A DNA stretch of 50,282 nt from Oscillospiraceae bacterium (lineage in GTDB: Bacteria; Bacillota; Clostridia; Oscillospirales; CAG-272): NCBI GenBank assembly GCA_015064415.1, contig SVSG01000017.1, positions 1-50,282 on the forward strand. Reading direction: 5' to 3'. The position numbers and the translations under genes were made by a program. Below the pieces are notes generated by a model that searched no databases, had not been told where the DNA came from, and was given only the letters and a program-made list of their open reading frames with translations. Positions 23,288 through 32,178 of the stretch are shown piece by piece (the first letter of the stretch is position 1; each line of letters begins with the position of its first letter).

Positions 23288-25606
23288 ATGAAAATCGGCG
23301 TATTGAACGACCTTTTGCAACCCACGCTCAGCTATGCCAAGGCCGACGGCTCGGTGCCGGAGGCAAAGATCGAGGGCAACCCGCTTTTGGGTGAGGAGCT
23401 GGTTGTGAATTGGCGCCTTTTGATGGAGGAGCCGCTCTTTCTCACCGTGGATATGGGCGCGGAGTGCTATCTTTCCGATCTGGTGCTGAGTTTTGGCGAC
23501 GCGGGCAGACCGCATACCGTTGTGGTGTGGAATGCCGACAAAACGCGCGTGCTTTGTCGCCATGCCGCCGAAACGGGGGAGAACATCAGCAAAAAGGAGC
23601 TGACGCTTTCGATCGGTGAGCGCGTGCGCGCGGTGGTCGTGGAGCTTGACCTTTATTTTTCCTACGTGGATATTACCGACATTCGTTTGTGGGGCGCTGT
23701 GGGCGAGACGCCTGCCGTATTCCCGACGCCGAAAGCGATCACCTTCGGGGAGGGCAAGCTGTCCGTCGCGCGTCTTGCAAGCTATACCGCCGACAGCGAC
23801 GTGGCCGCGCGTGCCGCGCTTTGCTTCCTTGAAAAATTCACCGAAATGACGGGAGTCGCCCCCGTACAAAACGAGGCGGGCACACTCTCTCTTGTTACTG
23901 ACACCGCGCTTGCCGAGAACGCCTATTCCTTGCGCGTGAGCGAGGAGGGCATCACCCTTCGCGCCGCCGATCTGCGCGGCTTTGTATACGGCGCAGAGAA
24001 TTTGCTCAAGCTCGTGTGTGACGGCGCGATCCCGTACTGTGAGATCGAGGATGCCCCCTACATGCCCTTCCGCGGCGTGCATATGATGCTGCCCGGGCCG
24101 CAGGAAATGGAATTTGCGCGCAGATTTATCAAATACGTGCTCTCGCCGATGGGCTACAATGCCCTTATTCTGGAGATCGCGGGCGGTATGCGCTTTGACA
24201 GCCATCCCGAGATCACCGAGGCGGTCATCGACGCGAAAAAGAAGGCAAGAGAGGGCAAGTGGCCCGCCTTCCCGCACGCCAGCGTGGGCGGCCCCACCTG
24301 CACCGAAAAGGCGGACGTGGCGGCATTTTGCGACTACGTGCGCGGCTTCGGCATCGACGTGATCCCCGAGGTGCAGTCTCTCGGTCACGTGCAGTTCATG
24401 ACGCTGGCGCACCCCGAAATTGCCGAGCGTGAGGAGGAGGGGGCGACCGTTGAGGTCGATGAGCTTTATGCCGACGTGCCGCCGAGAAAGTTTTATTCGC
24501 ATTGCTACTGCCCCTCTAACGAGAAGTCCTACGAGATCCTGTTTGACCTTCTGGAGGAGATCCTGGAGGTCGTGCGCCCCACGAAGTACGTGCATATGGG
24601 GCACGATGAGGTGTATCAGATCGGCGTTTGCCCCAAGTGCCGCGACAAGCACCCCGCAGATCTGTTTGCCGCCGACGTGTGCCGCATTTACGAGCGCCTC
24701 AGCGCCAAGGGCCTGAAAATGATGATCTGGTCGGATATGCTGCAGCCCGTGACCAAGTATCTCACGCCTGCGGCGATCGACAAGATCCCGCGTGATATCG
24801 TGATGCTGGATTTCATCTGGTACTTCCACATGGATAAGGATATTGAGGATAATCTTTTGCCCCACGGTTTCCCGCTTGCCTATGGCAATCTGTATTCCAG
24901 CCATTTTCCGCGCTATGAGAGCCGCATCCGCAAGGATGGCGTGATCGGCGGTCAGATCTCCGCGTGGGTGGGCACCAACGAGCTTGCCTTGGGTAAGGAG
25001 GGCAAGATCTACGACTTTATGTATACCGCACAGATGCTCTGGTCCGACACGTACACCGCGCACCTGCGCCTTGTGTATGACGAACTGCTTTCCGCGGGGA
25101 TGCCCGCTTTGCGCCTTGCGTTGCGCGGCGAAAAGCCGATCGAAGGGGAAAAGGTCACACTTCTTGCCCCTCGCACGATGGAGGAGGCGCCCGTCACAAG
25201 CGTCGCGCTGAACACCGCCTGCGGGGCGCTGATCTTCGAGCACGCCATCGCCAATAAGCTTACCCGCGTGCCGTGGGGACCTTTGGATGTGCTGGGCTGT
25301 TATCGCGTCACCTATGCGGACGGCAGCGAGGTGGAAATTCCCCTTACGTACGGTGGCAATATCGGCTATTTTGCCCGCCGTCAGAACGATCCGATGCCCG
25401 GCAGCTACTATCGCCACAACGGCTATTTCGCCACCTATTTCACCGATGCCATCAAGGGACGCGCCGCCGACGGCTCTCCCACGACCGTCTACCGCTTTGA
25501 ATGGCGCAACCCGTATCCCGAAAAAGAGATCCGCGCGCTCACGCTTTGCGAGGACACGAGCTGCAATGCGCAGGTGCGCTTGCTCGGGCTTGGCGCTGTG
25601 CTTTGA
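23288..25606 (+). CDS. Family 20 glycoside hydrolase (beta-N-acetylhexosaminidase-like)
   Basis: The 772-residue protein begins with a discoidin/F5-8-like beta-sandwich (about 1-145) and a GH20b-type N-terminal domain (to about 250). A TIM barrel follows, opening at FRGVHMMLPG. The GH20 signature H436-MGH-D440-E441 is present; family knowledge makes the Asp-Glu pair the catalytic residues. PEVQSLGHVQF (about 362) and WSDM also fit. A further C-terminal domain follows. These enzymes release terminal GlcNAc or GalNAc. No signal peptide is seen, so imported oligosaccharides are the likely substrate. ATG 23288 has GGAGA 7 bases upstream. A sugar isomerase-like gene follows at once. Confidence 0.85.
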   Translation: MKIGVLNDLLQPTLSYAKADGSVPEAKIEGNPLLGEELVVNWRLLMEEPLFLTVDMGAECYLSDLVLSFGDAGRPHTVVVWNADKTRVLCRHAAETGENISKKELTLSIGERVRAVVVELDLYFSYVDITDIRLWGAVGETPAVFPTPKAITFGEGKLSVARLASYTADSDVAARAALCFLEKFTEMTGVAPVQNEAGTLSLVTDTALAENAYSLRVSEEGITLRAADLRGFVYGAENLLKLVCDGAIPYCEIEDAPYMPFRGVHMMLPGPQEMEFARRFIKYVLSPMGYNALILEIAGGMRFDSHPEITEAVIDAKKKAREGKWPAFPHASVGGPTCTEKADVAAFCDYVRGFGIDVIPEVQSLGHVQFMTLAHPEIAEREEEGATVEVDELYADVPPRKFYSHCYCPSNEKSYEILFDLLEEILEVVRPTKYVHMGHDEVYQIGVCPKCRDKHPADLFAADVCRIYERLSAKGLKMMIWSDMLQPVTKYLTPAAIDKIPRDIVMLDFIWYFHMDKDIEDNLLPHGFPLAYGNLYSSHFPRYESRIRKDGVIGGQISAWVGTNELALGKEGKIYDFMYTAQMLWSDTYTAHLRLVYDELLSAGMPALRLALRGEKPIEGEKVTLLAPRTMEEAPVTSVALNTACGALIFEHAIANKLTRVPWGPLDVLGCYRVTYADGSEVEIPLTYGGNIGYFARRQNDPMPGSYYRHNGYFATYFTDAIKGRAADGSPTTVYRFEWRNPYPEKEIRALTLCEDTSCNAQVRLLGLGAVL

Positions 25607-25632
25607 AGCATGAGGTGAATGGGAAAAACGGT

Positions 25633-26463
25633 ATGAAATTTTCAAACTATTCGATCTTTCGCAAGGATCTCCTTGCGCACGGGCTTGCCGCTGCCGCAGA
25701 GCACTCGCGTGCAATGGGCTTTGACGCGGTGGAGTTTCTTGCAAGCTACAAGGGCGCGCCGCTTTTTGAAAGCATCACGGCGGCGGGGAAGGCGAAGCGC
25801 TTGCTTGACTCTTGCGGGCTTTCGGTTTCCTGCTACTCGATGGCGGCAAATCTGACGGAAAAAGACCCCCAAAAGGGCATCGACTCCGTGCTTTACAACG
25901 TGGAGTGCGCGGCGGCGCTCGGTGCGCCTTACTTTCACCACACGCTCATCCCCGCGTATCGCTATCCGACCCCGCGCCTTTCTTATGCGGAGGCGTTGGA
26001 GGCGGTGCGTGAGAATGCGGCGCGTACCGTGGAGCATTGCGCAAAATACGGCATCGTCTGCCTTTATGAGCCACAAGGACTTTACTTCAACGGGGTAGAG
26101 GGTGTTTCCCATTTGCTTGAGGAAATGAAAAAGCATTACACCAACGTCGGTATCTGCGGAGACACGGGCAACTCGCTTTTTGTGGACGTGCCCGCCACGG
26201 ATATTTTCGCGGCGTTTGCGAAGGACATCCGCCACATTCACGTGAAGGATTACAGCGTGACCGACCCCGACGGGGGCGAATGCCGCGAGCGCTCGCTTTC
26301 CGGTAAATATATTCGCGAGGTCCTGCCCGGTAAGGGCGTGAACGATTTTGAAAAGCTTTTCGGCTACGTAAAGGGCTACGGTGGCAACGTCTCGATGGAA
26401 TTTGTCTGTGACGATGACGAGATGCGCGCGGCCATCGCGTACATAAAAGGATTCTTTTGCTGA
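25633..26463 (+). CDS. Sugar phosphate isomerase/epimerase-like protein
   Basis: A 276-residue protein of the xylose-isomerase-like TIM-barrel superfamily (AP endonuclease 2 family). Likely metal ligands are spread along it: E in CLYEPQGLY (about 146), D in GICGDTGN (about 177), H in HIHVKDY (about 203) and E in VSMEFVCDD (about 255). It probably converts a sugar or sugar derivative released by the hexosaminidase just upstream. ATG 25633 is the best start, though GTG 25615 in the same frame is possible because GAGGTGA lies 16 bases before the ATG. A terminator shared with the convergent gene follows. Confidence 0.78.
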   Translation: MKFSNYSIFRKDLLAHGLAAAAEHSRAMGFDAVEFLASYKGAPLFESITAAGKAKRLLDSCGLSVSCYSMAANLTEKDPQKGIDSVLYNVECAAALGAPYFHHTLIPAYRYPTPRLSYAEALEAVRENAARTVEHCAKYGIVCLYEPQGLYFNGVEGVSHLLEEMKKHYTNVGICGDTGNSLFVDVPATDIFAAFAKDIRHIHVKDYSVTDPDGGECRERSLSGKYIREVLPGKGVNDFEKLFGYVKGYGGNVSMEFVCDDDEMRAAIAYIKGFFC

Positions 26464-26472
26464 GAAACAGCA

Positions 26473-26507
26473 AAAAGGCGGAGAACGTTTTACGTTCTCC
26501 GCCTTTT
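26473..26507. terminator. Bidirectional terminator
   Basis: AAAAGGCGGAGAACG (26473-26487) and CGTTCTCCGCCTTTT (26493-26507) around TTTTA, between convergent operons. Confidence 0.9.
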
Positions 26508-26542
26508 GTTATAAAGCCCGTTTTCTCATACCGTTTAGGGAC

Positions 26543-28225
26543 TTATTTTTGTTTTACGCACATACGGTTGATGCGCTCGCGCAGCTCGATCAGGTAATCG
26601 GGGGTCTTGGGATAGTGCGCAAAATCCAGCTTGCCGTAACGGTCGATCTCTTGCGTCACCGCCTCCTTGCCGCTGACCGCTTCGGCCAGGCGCATCGCGC
26701 GCATATCGAAAAGTGCTTGCTCAAAGAGCGCCGCACGCAGCGAGGGAATTGCCGTGCCGTCGTTTGCGGGATAGACGCTGAAGGGGTCGCCCGCAGGCCA
26801 CGAGCCTTCGCCGTCCGTGGTCAGATAAGGGTTGATCAGATTGCGGGACAAGCGATTGAAATAGAAGTTATAGCCCCAGTGCAAAAAGCCGACGATGCCC
26901 GCACGGTACATCTGCGTACCGATCACGCGGGTGCGATGTGCATTCATCGCAATAAAATCGTTGGTGTAGGTATGCACAGGATAGCAGGCGTAGTATGTCC
27001 AAAGGTCGGGTACGTTGTGGGCGACGAATTCATCCGCCTTGTTAACGCCCGGAATGGGGGCGGAAACGATCCCTTGCTCGTAAAATTCATAGTGCGAAAG
27101 GGCATCGCGCACAGGGTGGTCACCAATGATGTCGATCACGCTGTCGCGCGCCGCCTTGTAGTTTTCCAAATGCTTTTCGCTCGGCTCGTCCGAGATGTGG
27201 AAGAAATAGTGGTCGCGGTAGCCGTACTCATCCAGCTTTTCCTTGAGCGCGGGTAGCATCGTGCGCAGAAAACGCACGTATTCGGGATCCGTTGCATCGG
27301 TTTCCCAGCCGAACAGTCTTTTGTATTCGCCGTCCACCGTTGCCATTACCTTGGGTGCGTGCTCGGCGCCCCATTGCGTGAACAGATGCGCGATCTCCAG
27401 CACCTTGATGCCGCAACGCTTCGCCATCTTACAGAAGCGCTTAAGTTTATCAAACCCGAATACGTATGTGCCTTTTTCAAGCAAAACGTCCACAAGCTGC
27501 ACCGTCAATCTCTCGCTGCCGACCTCGGTGTCAAGGGGCGGAGTAAAGATGGGGGTGAGCAGGGCATTTATGCCGTTCTTGACCGCCATTTTTACAAAAT
27601 TTTCCACGATCTCCCAATGGCGCTTCGAGAACACGGGCACGTTATAGTACGCCGCCAGACTGTCGTAATGGAACCAGCGCGTATAGGTGAAATCCTGCGT
27701 GGGGATGGTGGCGGCAAGCACCTCGATCTCAAGGGTCGCCGAAACGGGAGCCGCGTGCGTGGGGTGATTTTGTGCGGGGGAAAGCGTGACCGTCACGGGG
27801 TATTTGCCTGCGGGGAAGCGCTTCGGCACGTTCAATTCAAAATAGAGCTGTTGCGCGAGGCCCTGATTGAGGAAAACGCTATCCGTTTTGCGCAAAAGGT
27901 CGGGGTAGAGCCCCGGCGTGTGGCCGACATAGTCCCCGTCACAGTACCGGTAGTAGTGCGCCATGCGCACGGGAACGTTTTCCACGGCATAGACGGTCAG
28001 ATAGGGGGCAAGCTCGGAGTCCACGTGGATCATCGCGCGGAAGCTGTTTGCTTTTACGTGACCGATGATATCGGCTACACCGCCAAAATACACGCGGTCA
28101 CCGCGCAGGGCGGTCGCTCGCTCATAAACGGGGAAGTTGCGGGCTATATCGTTCGGTAATACCTTGGTAAGGGGCGAGGTCAGGCGGAAATTCAGCGTAA
28201 AGGGATATGCGATCGTGTCACTCAT
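26543..28225 (-). CDS. DUF4091 / GH123-like protein
   Basis: The 560-residue protein fits the DUF4091 family, related to GH123 beta-N-acetylgalactosaminidases. It has an N-terminal beta-sandwich (about 1-175), then a TIM barrel with HISDEPSEKH near 356 (D-E pair in the usual catalytic place) and NVPDLWTYYACYPVHTYTNDF. A C-terminal WGYNFYFN...GDPFSVYP...PSLRAALFEQALFDM block is typical of DUF4091. It probably acts on hexosamine-containing sugars, matching the GH20 gene on the other strand. The start is ATG 28225, with AAGGAGA 5 bases upstream; the longer frame overlaps ddh. It is the second gene after ddh, 16 bases downstream of its stop. No signal peptide. Confidence 0.75.
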   Translation of the reverse strand: MSDTIAYPFTLNFRLTSPLTKVLPNDIARNFPVYERATALRGDRVYFGGVADIIGHVKANSFRAMIHVDSELAPYLTVYAVENVPVRMAHYYRYCDGDYVGHTPGLYPDLLRKTDSVFLNQGLAQQLYFELNVPKRFPAGKYPVTVTLSPAQNHPTHAAPVSATLEIEVLAATIPTQDFTYTRWFHYDSLAAYYNVPVFSKRHWEIVENFVKMAVKNGINALLTPIFTPPLDTEVGSERLTVQLVDVLLEKGTYVFGFDKLKRFCKMAKRCGIKVLEIAHLFTQWGAEHAPKVMATVDGEYKRLFGWETDATDPEYVRFLRTMLPALKEKLDEYGYRDHYFFHISDEPSEKHLENYKAARDSVIDIIGDHPVRDALSHYEFYEQGIVSAPIPGVNKADEFVAHNVPDLWTYYACYPVHTYTNDFIAMNAHRTRVIGTQMYRAGIVGFLHWGYNFYFNRLSRNLINPYLTTDGEGSWPAGDPFSVYPANDGTAIPSLRAALFEQALFDMRAMRLAEAVSGKEAVTQEIDRYGKLDFAHYPKTPDYLIELRERINRMCVKQK

Positions 28226-28241
28226 GGCGTTCTCCTTACTT

Positions 28242-29222
28242 TTATAAAAGTGTCTTGCGCAGCGTTTCGCCGTCCTGCGGGGAAAGCAGCGCGGGGGGGA
28301 TATCCAGCACGGTCTTGCAACCGCACTCCCCCTTTTGCGCAAGGCGGTAAGCGGCGCGCGCATAGGCAAGCAGGACCGAGGAGGTGAATTCGGGGTTGGA
28401 GTCCAGCGTCAGACTGTACTCGATGACGTGGTTGTGCTCCTTGTCAAGCCCCGTCTTGCCCGTGCGGATCACCTTGCCGCCGTGGGGGATGCCCGCGTGG
28501 TCGCGCTTCAGCTCCTCCATTGTGATGAAGTGCACGGTGGTATCGTAATCGGCAAAATAGTTGGGCATGGTGACGATCTCGCGCTCGATGCGCGCCTTGT
28601 CCGCGCCCTCGGCGGCCACCACAAAGCACTCGCGCGTGTGCTTCTCGCGCGTGCTGAGCGTGGGGCATTCACCGCTTCTCACGGCATCCAGCGCGGCGGG
28701 CACGGGCACGGTGTATTGCTTGGCATCCAGCACGCCCTCAATGCGGCGGATGGCGTCCGAGTGCCCCTGGCTCACGCCCTTGCCCCAAAAGGTGTAATCT
28801 GCACCCTCGGGCAGGATGGCGGCGGCGTACAGACGGTTGAGCGAGAAAAGTCCGGGATCCCAGCCGACCGAGATGATGGCGACCTTGCCGCCCTTCTTGG
28901 CGGCGGCATCCACGTTGGCAAAATGCGCGGGGATCTTAGCGTGCGTGTCAAAGCTGTCGATCACGTTGAAGTGCTTCGCCATTTCGGGGGTCTGCACGGG
29001 CAGATCGGTGGCAGAGCCGCCGCAAAGGATCAGCACGTCGATCTCCTCCTTCTTTTCCAAAAGGGCATCCGTGTGAAACACGGGAACGCCGGGGGTTCTG
29101 AGCACCACGCTTTCCGGCGCACGGCGGGTGAAAACGCCCACCAGCTCCATATCCTTGTTCTGGCGCACGGCGCTCTCCACCCCGCGTCCCAGATTGCCGT
29201 AACCGAGAATTGCAATACGCAT
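28242..29222 (-). CDS. ddh: meso-Diaminopimelate D-dehydrogenase
   Basis: The 326-residue NADPH enzyme makes meso-diaminopimelate from tetrahydrodipicolinate in one step, feeding lysine and peptidoglycan synthesis. The Rossmann motif GYGNLGRGVE opens the protein. Family-typical segments follow: FTRRAPE, LCGGSATDLP, NVIDSFDTHAKIP, SVGWDPGLFSLNR and the substrate-binding FWGKGVSQGHSDAIRRI. RBS AAAAGGAG lies 8 bases before ATG. It is the first gene of a two-gene unit with the DUF4091 protein, an unusual pairing. It has its own promoter on the minus strand. Confidence 0.93.
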   Translation of the reverse strand: MRIAILGYGNLGRGVESAVRQNKDMELVGVFTRRAPESVVLRTPGVPVFHTDALLEKKEEIDVLILCGGSATDLPVQTPEMAKHFNVIDSFDTHAKIPAHFANVDAAAKKGGKVAIISVGWDPGLFSLNRLYAAAILPEGADYTFWGKGVSQGHSDAIRRIEGVLDAKQYTVPVPAALDAVRSGECPTLSTREKHTRECFVVAAEGADKARIEREIVTMPNYFADYDTTVHFITMEELKRDHAGIPHGGKVIRTGKTGLDKEHNHVIEYSLTLDSNPEFTSSVLLAYARAAYRLAQKGECGCKTVLDIPPALLSPQDGETLRKTLL

Positions 29223-29281
29223 AAATTTACTCCTTTTCCGAAGGGGAAATCCCTTCTGTGCGGTGAAAAATTCTTGTGTTT

Positions 29282-29311
29282 ATTATAATACATCAAAATC
29301 GCGCTTGTCAA
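29282..29311 (-). promoter_or_regulatory. Promoter of ddh
   Basis: On the minus strand TTGACA (29306-29311), 18-bp spacer, TATAAT (29282-29287). Confidence 0.8.
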
Positions 29312-29391
29312 GAAAAAGTCTTCGTTTTGCACAAATTCGTGCAAAAAAGAAACATTTACAAGGATGGTTTGTGAATATTTATGAAAAACTC

Positions 29392-29420
29392 TTGTCAAAA
29401 GAATATTAATTTGTTATAAT
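29392..29420 (+). promoter_or_regulatory. Promoter of the SPFH/P-ATPase operon
   Basis: TTGTCA (29392-29397), 17-bp spacer, TATAAT (29415-29420). Divergent from the ddh promoter about 80 bases away. Confidence 0.8.
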
Positions 29421-29467
29421 AAGACACAAAGTGCCGCACACAGCGGCAGAAAGGAACGTGTTTTTCG

Positions 29468-31183
29468 ATGATGAAAAAACTATCCGTCAACCGACGGGAC
29501 GGTGTTTTGCTGATCGCGGCGCTGATCTGTGCTGCCGTGGGTGTCATCCTTTCCGTGTTTGGCAAGGACGCCGTCTTCGTCCCGATGAAAATGGCCGCCT
29601 GGCTGCATTACGGCGTGGCGGTGCTTCTCGTGCTGGACGTGTTGTGGCCGGCGCTTATTCGCCTTTGCGAGCGCGGCGCGCAAAAGGAGAGCACGAAACG
29701 CCCGATCCGCGCGGTCCTGAAATGGCTGTTGCGCTGGAGCAACGCGCTGGGACTTGTGCTTTTCCTTGCCGCCCTTGGCGGCATGGGGTATCTGTATTAC
29801 GCTTACTCCACCTTCAACGGCAAGATCGGCGTGCTGGGATATCTGCACGTGCTGATGCTGGTGCTCGCCTTTGCCGCTTTGATGATCACCTCCAAAGCGT
29901 TTTTGCACTTTGCGGGGGAGGAGAAGGGGATCGGCGCCGTGGTCTCCACGCTGGACGTGCTGCGCTTCAATCTGGCCGTTCTGACCGTTGGTACGTTGCT
30001 CAACGTCACGGGGCTGTTCGACCTTACCGTGGCGCTGCGCGTGATCCAGTTCGTGATGGCCGCGTACTGCGCACTCTTCCTTTTGCTTTCCCTTATCAGC
30101 GGCTTTATCCGCGGCGAGTGCGGCAAGGGCGTGCGCTTCTGCGTACCGCGCCTGTTCTCGCGTAAGCTGGATGACGAGGAGGATCTGATCGCCTATCTGG
30201 AAAAAAGCACGGGCATCACGTTGCGCTCGCTTTTCGGCATCCGCGTGATCAAGACCATCCTGCCGGGCGTGGTGCTCGGCGTGGCGCTGTTCTTCTGGCT
30301 CTCCACGGGCGTGGTGCAGGTGGAAAGCTATCAGCAAGGAGCGCTGTACCGCTTTGGCAAATGCGAAAAAATTCTGGAGCCGGGCATTCACCTCACGCTT
30401 CCTTACCCCTTTGATAAGGTGGATATATACGACACGGAGCGCGTGGGTGAGCTTATTGTGGGCTATGAAAGCGCCGATCGCTCCAATCTGCTTTGGACCG
30501 AGTCGCACGGCGGCACCGAGTATAAGCTGTTGCTTGGCAACGGCAACGAGCTGGTGTCGGTCAACCTGCGCATCAAGTACAAGATCGACGATCTTTACGA
30601 GTACGTGACCGTGGCGGGCGAGGCAGAGCAAATGCTGAACGCCAAGGCGTATGCGGTGGTACGCGACATTACCGTGCGCACCACGTTGGATGAGCTGCTT
30701 GCGGAGGACCGTACCGCCCTCTCGCAGACTATCGAGGATCGCCTTGCCGAATATCTGGAGGAAATGCAATGCGGCCTTGTGGTGGTGGACGCCATTCTGG
30801 AAAGCTTCCACCCGCCGGTGGAGGTCTCCACCATCTATCAGGAGGTCGTCAGCGCAGAGCTTTTGGCGCAGGCACTGAAGGACTCTGCCGAGGGCATGGC
30901 GCTGGCAACGGGCATTTCCGCCGAGCTGCGCAAGAACGCGCTGATCCAGGCGGCCACCGTGCGGCAGAACGAGCAGGTGGCGGCGGCAACGGCCGCCGTG
31001 GCAGAGTTCATGGCAATGCTGGAGGCGTATGAGGAGAACCCCGACACCTTCTGCTATTACAAATATCTGGACGCGTTGGCAAAGGTCTATGCGGGGCAAC
31101 GCCTGTATATCGTCAGCGACGGGATCGATCAGAGGTATATTTATTTCGGAAACGGCGTGATCGTTTACAACGATGGAAAGTGA
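29468..31183 (+). CDS. SPFH (HflK-like) protein with a multi-pass N-terminal domain
   Basis: The 571-residue protein is much longer than ordinary HflK. The first 260 residues hold about six membrane helices in three groups (about 12-55, 78-140, 155-215). A further helix (about 258-278) precedes the SPFH/band 7 domain, seen in VQVESYQQGALYRFGKCEKILEPGIHLTLPYPFD. A coiled, Ala/Glu-rich region follows (about 440-540: ELLAQALKDSAEGMALATG, VRQNEQVAAATAAVAEF). Such proteins form large membrane rings and scaffolds. The C-terminus ends in a short beta segment. AAAGGA lies 13 bases before ATG 29468; an adjacent ATG at 29471 is also possible. First of three SPFH genes. Confidence 0.82.
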   Translation: MMKKLSVNRRDGVLLIAALICAAVGVILSVFGKDAVFVPMKMAAWLHYGVAVLLVLDVLWPALIRLCERGAQKESTKRPIRAVLKWLLRWSNALGLVLFLAALGGMGYLYYAYSTFNGKIGVLGYLHVLMLVLAFAALMITSKAFLHFAGEEKGIGAVVSTLDVLRFNLAVLTVGTLLNVTGLFDLTVALRVIQFVMAAYCALFLLLSLISGFIRGECGKGVRFCVPRLFSRKLDDEEDLIAYLEKSTGITLRSLFGIRVIKTILPGVVLGVALFFWLSTGVVQVESYQQGALYRFGKCEKILEPGIHLTLPYPFDKVDIYDTERVGELIVGYESADRSNLLWTESHGGTEYKLLLGNGNELVSVNLRIKYKIDDLYEYVTVAGEAEQMLNAKAYAVVRDITVRTTLDELLAEDRTALSQTIEDRLAEYLEEMQCGLVVVDAILESFHPPVEVSTIYQEVVSAELLAQALKDSAEGMALATGISAELRKNALIQAATVRQNEQVAAATAAVAEFMAMLEAYEENPDTFCYYKYLDALAKVYAGQRLYIVSDGIDQRYIYFGNGVIVYNDGK

Positions 31184-31202
31184 TCGCAAAGGAGAACGAA
31201 CG

Positions 31203-32174
31203 ATGAAATTTTTTAAAAACGGAATTTTCAAGTGGATCATCGGTGCACTGGTTGTGCTGGTGTTTGCATTTTTCGGCTTTACGGCCGAGGTAAGAGAGGG
31301 CGAATCCGCCGTCATCACCCGCTTTGGCGCGGTGCGCGCCGAGGTGACCGAGGCGGGGCTTTACTTCAAGCTCCCCTGGCCCTTTGAAAGCGTGACCAAA
31401 TACGATGCCAGAAAGCAGCACACGGAAAGCTCTTATCTGGAGACGCTGACCAAGGATAAGCGCAATATCATTTTGCAGTCCTACGCCGTGTGGAAGGTCA
31501 GCGACCCGCTCAAGTATCACAACGCGGTGGGCGATAATGCCGTCGCAGAGCTTCGTATCAATGAGCTGATCATCAACGCCTCCAACAGCGTGCTGGGTAA
31601 GTACGAGCTTGTAAACGTGGTGTCCAGCGACGTGGAGCAGCTTCGCTTCAACGAGATCGAGCAAACGATCTCGGAGGATGTGAAGGGGCATGCCCTTGAC
31701 CGCTACGGAATCGAGGTCTATAACGTCAGCATCATGAAGATCTCTCTGCCCGAGGAGAACCTCAACGCCGCCTTTGAGCAGATGAGCGCCGACCGTCAGA
31801 AGTATATCGACCAGATCTCTGCCGAGGGTCAGCGCGTGGCCTCCGCCATCACCTATCAGGCGGATGCGGACGCCTCCGACATCGTGGCGGAGGGCACCAA
31901 GGAGGCCGCCGAGATCGACGCCGAAACGCAGAAGCTGGTGGCACAGATCTATGCCGAGGCGCAGGCCGCCAACATGGACCTGTTCAAATTCATTCTGGAG
32001 CTGGATGCCGTGCTGAACTCCGTGGACGGCGACACCACGCTGATCGTGAAGAAGGGCGAGTTCCTGGAGGGGCTTTTCTCCAAGGAGCTTCTGGATATGG
32101 TAGCCAACGCGCAAAAGGAGAACGAGGCACTGGACGGTGCCGAGGACACGAGCAACGACGAGACCGGAGCGTGA
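31203..32174 (+). CDS. SPFH (HflC-like) protein
   Basis: The 323-residue protein has one N-terminal membrane helix (about 8-27) and then the SPFH domain from EVREGESAVITRFGAV. The central DARKQHTESSYLETLTKDKRNIILQSYAVWKV resembles HflC. A coiled-coil Ala/Glu-rich stretch (about 200-255) comes next and an acidic tail ends it. It starts 19 bases after the first SPFH gene, with GGAG 7 bases before ATG. In other bacteria HflC and HflK form a cage that controls the FtsH protease; no ftsH gene is in this window. It is more likely to partner with the two neighbouring SPFH proteins. Confidence 0.85.
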   Translation: MKFFKNGIFKWIIGALVVLVFAFFGFTAEVREGESAVITRFGAVRAEVTEAGLYFKLPWPFESVTKYDARKQHTESSYLETLTKDKRNIILQSYAVWKVSDPLKYHNAVGDNAVAELRINELIINASNSVLGKYELVNVVSSDVEQLRFNEIEQTISEDVKGHALDRYGIEVYNVSIMKISLPEENLNAAFEQMSADRQKYIDQISAEGQRVASAITYQADADASDIVAEGTKEAAEIDAETQKLVAQIYAEAQAANMDLFKFILELDAVLNSVDGDTTLIVKKGEFLEGLFSKELLDMVANAQKENEALDGAEDTSNDETGA

Positions 32175-32178
32175 TGCT

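Noticed and set aside
23204-25744. 846-residue open frame opposite the GH20 gene
   Set aside because: Longer than the real gene but composed of Arg/His/Gly-rich shadow sequence; the plus strand has clear GH20 motifs and a ribosome site.
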